Part shown: positions 8,483 to 15,684 of the stretch, one piece after another
Position numbering within the stretch: the stretch's first letter is position 1
Layout of the letters: the number at the start of each line of letters is the position of its first letter
Position numbers and translations under genes: made by a program
Source: Lewinella sp050633125
GTDB lineage: Bacteria > Bacteroidota > Bacteroidia > Chitinophagales > Saprospiraceae
Length of the DNA: 64,000 nucleotides
Reading direction: 5' to 3'
Assembly: GCF_050633125.1 (NCBI RefSeq)
Contig: NZ_JBOEFX010000048.1
Coordinates: 1 to 64,000, forward strand
The notes under the pieces: model-generated
Databases searched by the model: none
Seen by the model: the letters and a program-made list of their open reading frames with translations, nothing else
Told to the model about the DNA's origin: nothing

Positions 8483-9046
8483 CTAATCCTCCTCCTTCTC
8501 CAGTACCTCCACCTCAAACGCCAATATCTGATAAGGCGGCACAATCACCCGCCCCTTACTCGTTTTCAAGCCATCAGCACCGTAGCCCAAACGACTGGGC
8601 ACAAGCAGTAGCAGCTCCCCCCCTACCTTTATATAAGCGAGCCCCTCATTCCAGGCCGGGATCATATTGCCTACATAAAACGAGAGCGGGCGATCTTGTT
8701 CTCGCGAATCAGCAAAGACGGTACCGTCTAGCAGATACCCCTTGTAATGTACTTTCAGATAATCCCCCCAGGCTATAGCTTCACCGTTCCCCTCCTGCCG
8801 AACACCATAAAACAAGCCAGAGTTACTCACCTGCACATCCAGCAGGTTTTCAATCGCATAGTCTACAATCTCGTTCTGTTCACGTGCCGCCCTGCTCGTA
8901 TCTGTACTCAAATAGGCCGACAAGCGTAGCAGCAAATCGTCTTCATTTACGGGCACTGGCGGTGGCTCCTCCTCTGCAGCTGGTGGTGGCTGCCCACAAC
9001 CTACCAGCAGGCCCACCATCAACAGCAACATTATTATTCCCTTCAT
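8483..9046 (-). CDS. FKBP-type peptidyl-prolyl isomerase lipoprotein
   Basis: A 187-residue lipoprotein. The signal peptide ends in lipobox LVGC (Cys17), followed by a Pro/Glu-rich linker that would project the protein from the membrane. The FKBP domain fills about residues 85-185: VHYKGYLLDGTVFADS, then PAWNEGLAYIKVGGE and LLLVPSRLGYG, ending in the usual FEVEVLE strand. It should catalyse proline isomerisation during folding of envelope proteins. It lies four bases downstream of the next exported-protein gene (9050-9685), so the two are probably one transcript. Similar gliding-associated FKBP lipoproteins exist in Bacteroidota, but a gliding role here is only a possibility. Confidence 0.92.
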   Translation of the reverse strand: MKGIIMLLLMVGLLVGCGQPPPAAEEEPPPVPVNEDDLLLRLSAYLSTDTSRAAREQNEIVDYAIENLLDVQVSNSGLFYGVRQEGNGEAIAWGDYLKVHYKGYLLDGTVFADSREQDRPLSFYVGNMIPAWNEGLAYIKVGGELLLLVPSRLGYGADGLKTSKGRVIVPPYQILAFEVEVLEKEED

Positions 9047-9049
9047 TGC

Positions 9050-9685
9050 TTATTTTTCTATCACTACCAGGCCATTGAGTAGCGCATCGCATTGCTCGCG
9101 GTAGCTGTCCATTAAGTTCTGCGCGGTAAAAGTCACGTATTGCACCGTCCCACTTTCGTTAGAGTAATAATAGCCGTAGTACGAAAACTTGATCCCCTGC
9201 ATCGTTCCGTTCATTTGCAAGTGCAGTACTTTCAAGCCATTCACCATCCGGTATTCTTCCTTGACAATCTTCAAATCTGGCGCTGCTGCTTTGGCAGTAC
9301 TCAGGGCAATCCCCCGAAGGGTTTCTAGTGGAATCTCCAATTGCTCAGAGATAATCATCCCGTACAAATCGCCCGACTTCAGGTGCAATTCATACTCAGC
9401 AGCCGGGTTGCTACCGTCCTTCATAAAGGTCCAATCTTTCGGATTCAGATAAAACCCAAAATCATTCTTACTACTCTTCAATAGAAAACTGGCACGTTCC
9501 CCTTTCGTAAAAGTCTCAGGATTCATCATTATTTCCGATGCTGCCATCATCTCCATATCATCATACGCCCAGGTTCCGTCATCGTACAAGGTTACCTCGT
9601 CTCCGTTTTCGGTAACGGCCTTTATTTGCCCATAACCTAGGGTCAGCGAAAACATCAATAGCATTACCAATAACAAGTTCTTCAT
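9050..9685 (-). CDS. Exported protein of unknown function
   Basis: A 211-residue protein with a clear signal peptide (MKNLLLVMLLMFSLTLGYGQ). The mature N-terminus carries the segment ENGDEVTLYDDGTWAY (about 26-41), a motif that recurs near the start of many Bacteroidota exported proteins. The rest is mixed alpha/beta with no catalytic motif that I recognise. It precedes the FKBP lipoprotein by three bases, so the two products may act together in the periplasm. No T9SS tail and no lipobox are seen. Confidence 0.8.
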   Translation of the reverse strand: MKNLLLVMLLMFSLTLGYGQIKAVTENGDEVTLYDDGTWAYDDMEMMAASEIMMNPETFTKGERASFLLKSSKNDFGFYLNPKDWTFMKDGSNPAAEYELHLKSGDLYGMIISEQLEIPLETLRGIALSTAKAAAPDLKIVKEEYRMVNGLKVLHLQMNGTMQGIKFSYYGYYYSNESGTVQYVTFTAQNLMDSYREQCDALLNGLVVIEK

Positions 9686-9780
9686 CGTCGTTTAGGTATT
9701 TAATTTTTTTTGTAAAAATACAGTAGTTTATAATTTATCCTGCACCAAGCGACTGGTTCCTAAATCTTTTTTGGGCGCAT

Positions 9781-9880
9781 CCCTCTCCCGATCCATCGGA
9801 GAGGGTCGCTCCCTTACAGGGTTCGCTATTCGCTCCGTCCCGACCTATAAGACACCAAGTATGGTGCCTCATAGGTCGGG
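9781..9880. repeat. Intergenic element with two strong hairpins
   Basis: Two palindromes: ccctctcccgat/atcggagaggg at 9781-9805 with a one-base bulge, and 18-base arms at 9839-9856 and 9863-9880 (cccgacctataagacacc / ggtgcctcataggtcggg) around a six-base loop. The second has two mismatches on the plus strand that become G-U pairs in a minus-strand RNA, so the structure is complete as minus-strand RNA, downstream of the gene ending at 9939. The GC-rich flanks (gtcgctccc, gccactccctccggtcgtgc) look unlike neighbouring DNA, as in REP-type elements. Confidence 0.75.
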
Positions 9881-9938
9881 GCCACTCCCTCCGGTCGTGC
9901 CTTCCAGGCAGCTTGCGCGGGCATTCCCACACCGTGCC

Positions 9939-10838
9939 CTATACCTCCTTCATGCTTCTCCCCATAAAAGTCAGCAGCGTAAAGCCCACCGAATTCAGCA
10001 CCCCATGCGTGGCATACATCCACGGAATCGTCAGCCAGGGCCACTGATGAGCAAACCGCCAACCATAAAGCAAGGCCAGCAACAAACCACAAAATAGCGC
10101 TACACTACCTGCCCTCAATAGCACCTTGCTCCCCATTCCCCGTACATTCCTTGCTTCATACCACTGCAACACTGCTACTCCCCAGCCAATCAAGACCATC
10201 AATGTTACAGCTGTTAGCTCCAGCCAAACCGGCCCTTGCAGCTGCGTACTCGTAATCCCCACCGCTACACCTCCTACACCTATTACCAGCCCTTTACTCA
10301 AGGTTGCTTGCAAGCTACTTTTCGGCAACAAAGCCGTCATCAAGGCCAGCGCAAACCCCGCGTAATGAAAGTGGATAGCTGTTAGCAATACAATCAAGGG
10401 ATCAAACCCCAGCGGCTGCCACCCCCACCGATCAGCAAAAGCCCAAGCGGCAGCTATCCCTAGGAATAGTACGGCCAGCAACCCAGCCAAGGGTAATTCC
10501 CGAAATCGCCGTACCGCCCATAGTCCTATTCCTATAACCGTCAGCAACCATAGGCCAGCCAAACCAGCCGCTATCCCCCCTGAGGGCAAACAGAAAGCGG
10601 CAACCAACGTTAGCCCTGAAAACGGCAACAAACGAGTAATCATCAGCTGTTGAGTAGGCCACTGTTCCGTTAGCAATCCCAAGCCCCAAGGGACAAACAA
10701 AACAGGCCCTGCCAACAATATCCAATACAAATAAGCAGGGCCCCATTGCGCTTTTATGGGCAGCAGCAAACAGCTACTGACAAACAGTAACATGGCAGCC
10801 CAGGGCAGCTTTGATAAGATTCCTTTTACCATCTTCAT
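9939..10838 (-). CDS. YndJ-like polytopic membrane protein
   Basis: A 299-residue membrane protein with about nine hydrophobic helices and almost no extramembrane domain. The segment LTAIHFHYAGFALALMTAL, with paired His in a helix, resembles the YndJ family of Bacillus. The start at MKMVKG was chosen because it falls 20 bases after the DUF1990 gene; the longer frame would overlap that gene. Its partner gene encodes a DUF1990 protein, and YndJ-like and DUF1990 proteins tend to be neighbours in other genomes (from memory, not checked). The role is unknown. The GC-rich hairpin element lies just downstream and could form the 3' end of the message. Confidence 0.75.
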   Translation of the reverse strand: MKMVKGILSKLPWAAMLLFVSSCLLLPIKAQWGPAYLYWILLAGPVLFVPWGLGLLTEQWPTQQLMITRLLPFSGLTLVAAFCLPSGGIAAGLAGLWLLTVIGIGLWAVRRFRELPLAGLLAVLFLGIAAAWAFADRWGWQPLGFDPLIVLLTAIHFHYAGFALALMTALLPKSSLQATLSKGLVIGVGGVAVGITSTQLQGPVWLELTAVTLMVLIGWGVAVLQWYEARNVRGMGSKVLLRAGSVALFCGLLLALLYGWRFAHQWPWLTIPWMYATHGVLNSVGFTLLTFMGRSMKEV

Positions 10839-10858
10839 TGGTTGAACATCGATTACTA

Positions 10859-11431
10859 CTAATGCCTCGCGAGTACGCTTTCTTGCATACGCATGGCCGC
10901 AGCACGTACAAACCGCTGCTGTTGCCAACGCAAAAACCAAGGAAACAAGCGGGCGCCCCAATAATCTGGCTGACTGAAGGCTTTAAGCACAAACCAGCAT
11001 TTCCCATCCTCATCGCGCTCTACCCCAAAATACTCCTCGCCCCGTCCTACATGGCCAGGCAATGTTCCATAAGCAAAGCCATAAGTGTGGTCAGTATTGA
11101 CGACATACACAATTCGACAGGCATTCTTCCACCAAATACCCAAAATACGGAAGCATACCACCACAACGACCTTTTCTTCAATAGGTGCTACCCCAGGAAA
11201 CACCATGGCCCAACCATTATTGAATGGCTGCCATTGGTCTATCGCATCTTTGGCACGTTGCCAGCAAGAAGGACCTTCTCCCAAATAAAAACGATTACTG
11301 TGCTGCTGGTAATGGGCAGGAAACTCCCCCTTGCTAGCCCCTATATCCTTATAGGAAAAAGATTGGTGACTACGGTCAGTCAAATAAGCCTGTAATTGTG
11401 TGTCGCCTGGTTGTCGGAGGTGGGCACGCAT
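10859..11431 (-). CDS. DUF1990 (UPF0548) family protein
   Basis: A 190-residue soluble protein resembling the DUF1990 family, predicted to be a START/SRPBCC-like lipid or ligand-binding fold. Recognisable parts are the central FPGVAPIEEKVVVVVCF strand, the segment NTDHTYGFAYGTLPGHVGRGEEYF (cited by ends: residues about 111-134), and the C-terminal helical region ending in basic residues. It is the first gene of a pair with the YndJ-like membrane protein. The 210 bases upstream contain two of the six palindromes that also flank the ArsR-type gene, which suggests shared control. Function is not known for the family. Confidence 0.8.
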   Translation of the reverse strand: MRAHLRQPGDTQLQAYLTDRSHQSFSYKDIGASKGEFPAHYQQHSNRFYLGEGPSCWQRAKDAIDQWQPFNNGWAMVFPGVAPIEEKVVVVVCFRILGIWWKNACRIVYVVNTDHTYGFAYGTLPGHVGRGEEYFGVERDEDGKCWFVLKAFSQPDYWGARLFPWFLRWQQQRFVRAAAMRMQESVLARH

Positions 11432-11514
11432 AGGGTTGATGCTTGGTTAGAGTATTAAAACGACCTATCTTTCATTTTGTTTTGAAACAAATGAAAAGTA
11501 TTACATCGAGCATG

Positions 11515-11595
11515 TAATCGTACCAATACGATTGTACGTTCAAGTAGTAAAAACAAGATCCCCCCCCGCTAATCGTACCAATACGATTATACGAT
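11515..11595. repeat. Two copies (A, B) of the taatcgtaccaatacgatt palindrome
   Basis: Copy A begins at 11515 and copy B at 11570; both read taatcgtaccaatacgatt followed by gtacg or atacgat. The arms aatcgta/tacgatt surround a ccaa loop, and a second tacg(att) follows, so the 5' arm has two possible partners. They lie upstream of the DUF1990-YndJ pair and downstream of the ArsR-type gene. A run of eight C lies between them. Confidence 0.85.
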
Positions 11596-11643
11596 GCGCC
11601 CCAAATTTACGCCTACAGGTCACTACCTACCTCTACAACACCA

Positions 11644-11961
11644 CTACACTAATGATGATAAAATCATTGTCGACAGATTCGCCTGATAATGTTGAAAACA
11701 CTCTCTATTAAGAGCATACTCTACCCTGCCATCAGCTAGTTCTTGAGACTTTATCAGGTAAACTCGTTTGAAAATTTGTAAATGTTGAGAAATTGTAGAT
11801 TGGCTCAGCGGGATAACCCTTGCAAAATTTTCGAAAGGGACTGTTGGGGCCGATTGAAGGATATTGAAAATAACTATCCGAGCGGGATGAGCGAAAGCGA
11901 AATTGAAATCCGCAAGTTCAACGAGGTCATCACCGAATTTGAAATCTTTTTTGAGAGCCAT
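11644..11961 (-). CDS. ArsR-type winged-helix transcriptional regulator
   Basis: A 105-residue DNA-binding protein of the ArsR/HTH_20 type. Visible parts are AFAHPARIVIFNIL (helix 1-2, the usual DPTRxxIL region), then LSQSTISQHLQIFKRVYLI (recognition helix, close to the LSQPxVSxHLKxLxxAGL consensus), and the wing ELADGRVEYALN. No metal-binding CxC pair is seen, so it probably senses something other than a metal. The ATG at 11961 gives the usual family start; an in-frame ATG at 12000 would add 13 residues. Four related palindromes lie upstream (12080-12230) and two downstream before the next operon, the expected layout for an autoregulated repressor, although binding is not shown. Confidence 0.88.
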   Translation of the reverse strand: MALKKDFKFGDDLVELADFNFAFAHPARIVIFNILQSAPTVPFENFARVIPLSQSTISQHLQIFKRVYLIKSQELADGRVEYALNRECFQHYQANLSTMILSSLV

Positions 11962-12010
11962 AAGTGCGTTATTTAAGTTTAAAAAATAATTACCACACAA
12001 TACTAAGCCC

Positions 12011-12037
12011 TAAAAGTCCCAAAATCTGGGACTTTTA
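12011..12037 (-). terminator. 11-bp perfect hairpin upstream of the ArsR-type gene
   Basis: taaaagtccca (12011-12021) and tgggactttta (12027-12037) pair perfectly around aaatc. It lies between the T9SS gene ending at 12250 and the ArsR start, so it could end the upstream transcript or act as a leader hairpin. The T-run after it on the minus strand is short, so terminator function is moderate. Confidence 0.55.
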
Positions 12038-12079
12038 AAAAATCATCTAAAAAAAGCGCCTCTTTTTGTAAAGGCACCC

Positions 12080-12230
12080 TAATCGTACTAGTGCGATCAT
12101 GCGATCAGGGCACCTAATCGTACCAATACGATTGTACGATTAAGTAGCAAACACGCACTCCAATATACAGCCGATCGTACTAGTGCGATCATACAATCAA
12201 CATATCCAATCGCATAAAAGCGATCATACA
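12080..12230. repeat. Four copies (C-F) of the aatcgta/tacgatt palindrome family
   Basis: C at 12080-12107 (taatcgtactagtgcgatcatgcgatca), described here by its two halves; D at 12115-12147, nearly identical to copy A and sharing its trailing aagtag; E at 12173-12199 (gatcgtactagtgcgatc plus atacaatc); F at 12208-12230 (aatcgcataaaagcgat plus catac). Paired arm positions change together (A-T to G-C in E; GC pair in F), which points to selection on the palindrome itself. They lie upstream of the ArsR-type gene. Confidence 0.85.
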
Positions 12231-12249
12231 AAAAACTCAAAAAACACTC

Positions 12250-13128
12250 CTACCGCTTCACCAGCTTTCGCAGAACGCGCCCACCTTCAGCTAACTCAAC
12301 CACTACTATATACAGCCCCGCAGGCCAATTATTACTATCAATACTAGAACCATTGAAGATTACAGGCATCGCCTGACCGTAGCCATTATTTACGGTAACG
12401 ATGCTCCCCTCGGGCAGCCCCCTCAATTGAAGCATGTTACTCACCGGATTAGGAAACACCTCTATTTCATCAATCACCGAAAGAACATCGGTATTTGTGA
12501 TTCCACCTCCACAAAGGTCCGTATCCGTACCCGAGGGGTAATAGATAACCGCTTCATGAGAAGCATGACAAAGGTTTTGAGCTACGCCGTTTTCGGCAAT
12601 AGCCGTCCGAAAAACGGGAAAAATTAAACTGGCACTGGGCCCTACTCCTTCAATAAAGGTGAGAGGTTCACAAATTTGGTCATCACCAACTTCACGGTCA
12701 AAAACGACTTCGCGCAAGCCATCCGATTCGGTTACGCTCACCACTGTAGCTACATCACCAGACAGGCCATCACACCAACGAGCACTTAGCTCAACACTCT
12801 CGCCTACTTCCAGGCTAATGTCATATACCAAATACTCCTGTGGATTGGTTGTCGTACGAAAATAGATTTCTCCGGCACCGGGGTCTTCCCGCAAATAGCC
12901 AATAAACATATCCGCCTCCAAATTACGCTTGAAAAATACTCGATTATAGAGTTGCCCATTAATTTTCTCGAAATTGGCTACCGTCACTTCTGCAGGAACA
13001 ATACCCTCCACGGTCTCTAATTCCGTGCTAAAAAACACTTCCCCATTAATTACAACCGGGATATAATCTTGTGCGAAAGAAAGGAAAGAGATGAATACAA
13101 AAGCAAATAGGATAAAAATGCGTTTCAT
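12250..13128 (-). CDS. T9SS cargo protein of unknown function
   Basis: A 292-residue exported protein. The ATG giving MKRIFILFAFVFISFLSFAQ was chosen since it begins the signal peptide. The middle (about 20-205) is beta-rich, without a recognisable enzyme motif. The last 75 residues form a type A T9SS sorting domain: EVFPNPVSNMLQL, then a middle strand, then WPAGLYIVVVE, and a basic end (RVLRKLVKR). It is therefore expected on the cell surface or outside. Its last codon is 19 bases from palindrome copy F. The ligand or substrate is not known. Confidence 0.88.
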   Translation of the reverse strand: MKRIFILFAFVFISFLSFAQDYIPVVINGEVFFSTELETVEGIVPAEVTVANFEKINGQLYNRVFFKRNLEADMFIGYLREDPGAGEIYFRTTTNPQEYLVYDISLEVGESVELSARWCDGLSGDVATVVSVTESDGLREVVFDREVGDDQICEPLTFIEGVGPSASLIFPVFRTAIAENGVAQNLCHASHEAVIYYPSGTDTDLCGGGITNTDVLSVIDEIEVFPNPVSNMLQLRGLPEGSIVTVNNGYGQAMPVIFNGSSIDSNNWPAGLYIVVVELAEGGRVLRKLVKR

Positions 13129-13254
13129 ATTTTTGGGATTATTATCAATAAAATGAAATGCCAAATTTACGACCAATGCAAACACAAAGTGTGCTTTCCA
13201 CGTAAATTATCCGACAATCACGCTTCCTTTCTCAATGAAAATTATAAAAAAAAA

Positions 13255-13262
13255 TAACTTTG
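13255..13262 (+). promoter_or_regulatory. -7 promoter element TAACTTTG
   Basis: Exact match to TAnnTTTG, preceded by an A-run and 61 bases before the start codon at 13324. Confidence 0.6.
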
Positions 13263-13323
13263 TTGGTAAAGCTACTCGTACAACCTTTACTACTGGCTTA
13301 CTAAGCGCTACTAAACACCAATT

Positions 13324-13626
13324 ATGTTTACACCTGCTCACTTTTTAGTTCGTTGCAAACTCCCTTACACCCCGCCCTATGAGTCGGGCACAGAGCTAGC
13401 CACCGCCCAAGCGGTAGCTGTCGATCGTTTATTGTTGAGTGGTGCTATCCTACAATATGCTGTCGCCGAAGAAGAAGGTCTTTGGTGGGCTATTCTCCCC
13501 GCCCAAACCGAATGGCATGCCCGCGAAATGGTAGCGAGTTTACCCTGGTGCGAAAGAGAGGAACTTAAAATTATCGAGCTTAGTTTCTTCGCATGCAACG
13601 AAACCCAAGGGTTTTCGCTCAACTAA
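13324..13626 (+). CDS. Muconolactone-isomerase-like small protein
   Basis: A 100-residue soluble protein with a dimeric ferredoxin-like pattern: FLVRCKLPY near the start, a helix (ELATAQAVAVDRLLLSG), a strand with EEEGLWWAILPA, a second helix (EWHAREMVASLPW), and a last strand (ELKIIELSFF). This order and length resemble the muconolactone delta-isomerase superfamily, many members of which are not isomerases. No aromatic-degradation genes are next to it, so enzymatic activity is doubtful. It has its own promoter and is followed by about 200 bases with no gene. Confidence 0.65.
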   Translation: MFTPAHFLVRCKLPYTPPYESGTELATAQAVAVDRLLLSGAILQYAVAEEEGLWWAILPAQTEWHAREMVASLPWCEREELKIIELSFFACNETQGFSLN

Positions 13627-13827
13627 ATCCACGTTTTGCTTACCAACATTATGGTGTTTATACTACAGTAATAATAAAACACTTTCCCTTCACCTACGTA
13701 AAATACACCGAGTAGCGGTTTTGCTACTCAGTATCACATACGTTACCCGCCAACAAACGTAACTTGGCTAAATACCCTACGCTTGTGAAAAAAATATATT
13801 TTTCCCGTAGAGGTGCGTCGTTTTGCC

Positions 13828-13835
13828 TACATTTG
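13828..13835 (+). promoter_or_regulatory. -7 promoter element TACATTTG in ttttgcc context
   Basis: Exact TAnnTTTG match preceded by ttttgcc, the same extended context seen before purQ, lipA and the first SDR gene. It lies 20 bases before the GTG at 13856, so the TTG at 13823 is probably promoter sequence and not a start codon. Confidence 0.65.
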
Positions 13836-13855
13836 AACTTCACAATATAGCAAGC

Positions 13856-14845
13856 GTGTTAAGTATTTTCCGAACCAATCAGCTTTTAGCTGGTATCGTA
13901 ATTTTAGGGTACACCCTTTTCCTGCACTTGGCCGATTTTTGGCAAAGTACGGTACCGCTTACTCCTATACCTGGATTAGGCAATACCTGGGTAACTCCTT
14001 GGCTAGACGCTGCCCCTAACCTTTGCCTAGGAGTGGTCGTTGTTTTGCTTTTTCTTCAAGCAGTATTTGCCAATGCCATTATTTTCGCACATCGCATCAG
14101 TAGTCCCGTCAACCTATTCCCTGGCGTATTTGTCGTCCTGATAGGGTCTTTGTTGCCCGATTTTCATGTTTATTCCGGCTATCTCATAGCCAATGTATTC
14201 CTGCTCTTATCTTTACGTTCTTACCTCAAGGCCTTTAGGGTTAATGCTGCTGCTGATCATATCTTCAATACTGGGTTTTGGATAGGAATAGCCGCATTGT
14301 TTGTTCCTGCTTACCTTGTATTCTTACTGGCATACAGCGCTATGCTACCTATTTTAAAATCAGGAAAATTCAGAGATCAATTGATCATAATCATTGGTGC
14401 CATCGTGCCACTATACCTTGTCGGAATTGGGTATTATTGGTTTGACATGATGCCCCTTTTCTGGGAACAGCAATGGTCTTCTGCATTTTCATGGCCACAA
14501 ACAATAACATGGTCTAAAATTCCAATTTTTGCAAATATCACAATGGCCGCATTGTTGCTGATCATACTGACCAGCCGCCGAACTTATCTGACAAAGACCA
14601 AAATGGAAGTCCAAATAAAGATCGACATCCTTTACTGGATGCTGCTCGGAGCAGGTTTATCCATTTGGTGGTTCATGCCTTGGAATATGCAACAATGGCA
14701 GACCCTCGTACCTATAGCAGGTATTTTACTAAGCTTCAATTTCACCAAAGCACGACCACAAACAGCTGAGGCATGGCACCTCGTACTGCTAATTGTTCTT
14801 TTTTATCTGAATTTTGCCCCCATACTAAAGCTGCCTATATGGTAG
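13856..14845 (+). CDS. Polytopic membrane protein (DUF6427-like)
   Basis: A 329-residue inner-membrane protein with nine or ten hydrophobic helices. Starting at GTG 13856 it reads (M)LSIFRTNQLLAG, which fits the SLFRxNQ start typical of this Bacteroidota membrane family. A TTG at 13823 would extend it but would overlap a good promoter. No transport motif is visible. It is followed, 52 bases later, by purQ with its own promoter. The family is common beside purine or nucleotide genes in this phylum (from memory). Function is unknown. Confidence 0.8.
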   Translation: MLSIFRTNQLLAGIVILGYTLFLHLADFWQSTVPLTPIPGLGNTWVTPWLDAAPNLCLGVVVVLLFLQAVFANAIIFAHRISSPVNLFPGVFVVLIGSLLPDFHVYSGYLIANVFLLLSLRSYLKAFRVNAAADHIFNTGFWIGIAALFVPAYLVFLLAYSAMLPILKSGKFRDQLIIIIGAIVPLYLVGIGYYWFDMMPLFWEQQWSSAFSWPQTITWSKIPIFANITMAALLLIILTSRRTYLTKTKMEVQIKIDILYWMLLGAGLSIWWFMPWNMQQWQTLVPIAGILLSFNFTKARPQTAEAWHLVLLIVLFYLNFAPILKLPIW

Positions 14846-14853
14846 TTTTTGCC

Positions 14854-14861
14854 TACTTTTG
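14854..14861 (+). promoter_or_regulatory. -7 promoter element TACTTTTG for purQ
   Basis: Exact TAnnTTTG match preceded by tttttgcc, 36 bases before the purQ ATG. Confidence 0.7.
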
Positions 14862-14897
14862 CGGCTTATTCAATTCACGCACTAGATTGCAAGTATT

Positions 14898-15605
14898 ATG
14901 AAATTTGGCGTAGTCGTTTTCCCAGGTTCTAATTGTGATGATGACATGATCCACGTCTTAGGTGACGTTGTAGGTGCATCCGTTCGTAAGCTTTGGCACA
15001 AAGAAGAAAGCCTTGGCGATCTGACAACGGACGACTGCATTATCCTACCAGGTGGTTTCTCTTATGGCGACTATATGCGTGCCGGAGCTATTGCCCGTTT
15101 TTCTCCAATTATGGCAGCGGTTATCGAACATGCTAATGCTGGTGGATATGTATGGGGAATCTGTAATGGTTTCCAAATCTTGTGTGAAGCAGGCTTACTG
15201 CCCGGTGTATTGTTGCACAATGACACCCAACGCTTTACTTGCAAAAACGTGTACTTGAAGCCTGCTACCGATCAATCAGCAATTACGGCTAAACTTGATC
15301 AGAACAAAGCTTACAAAATTCCTATTGCTCACGCAGAAGGCCGTTTTCACGCCGACGAAGCTACCATCGACCAATTAGTAGCCAATCAGCAGGTACTTTT
15401 CTACTATTGTGATGAAAGTGGCCAAGTTACTGCCGAGACCAACCCAAATGGCACACTACGTAACATCGCCGGCATCTGTAACGAAAAACGCAACGTCTTT
15501 GGCATGATGCCTCACCCCGAGCGTGCCGCAGAAGACTTGCTAGGCAACACTGACGGACTCGACCTCTTTACCAGCTTGCTTGCCAGTACAGAGGTGGCGG
15601 TATAA
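14898..15605 (+). CDS. purQ: Phosphoribosylformylglycinamidine synthase, glutaminase subunit PurQ
   Basis: A 235-residue class I glutamine amidotransferase. It releases ammonia from glutamine for the fourth step of purine synthesis (FGAR to FGAM), together with PurL and PurS. The start KFGVVVFPGSNCDDD, the nucleophile in WGICNGFQ (Cys89) and the His-Glu pair in MMPHPERA (206-208) are all present. It is expressed from its own promoter and separated from purL/purS, which are not in this window; purD and guaB are found further along. Length and motifs are normal. Confidence 0.97.
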   Translation: MKFGVVVFPGSNCDDDMIHVLGDVVGASVRKLWHKEESLGDLTTDDCIILPGGFSYGDYMRAGAIARFSPIMAAVIEHANAGGYVWGICNGFQILCEAGLLPGVLLHNDTQRFTCKNVYLKPATDQSAITAKLDQNKAYKIPIAHAEGRFHADEATIDQLVANQQVLFYYCDESGQVTAETNPNGTLRNIAGICNEKRNVFGMMPHPERAAEDLLGNTDGLDLFTSLLASTEVAV

Positions 15606-15684
15606 CCATCAGCCAGTTACAATATTCATTATGATGGTCACTGTACCTCGGTTTTATCACCAGTACAGTAAGTTCTAAAGTTGA

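Noticed and set aside
9735..9932. Short minus-strand frame across the hairpin element
   Set aside because: Arg/Gly-rich translation of GC-rich palindromes, not protein-like.
11560..11567. Run of eight C between palindromes A and B as a phase-variation site
   Set aside because: It is intergenic, shorter than the tract at 42812 and not in a promoter element.
15641..15672. actgta/tacagt inverted repeat after purQ as a terminator
   Set aside because: Six-base arms, long loop and no T-run; too weak.
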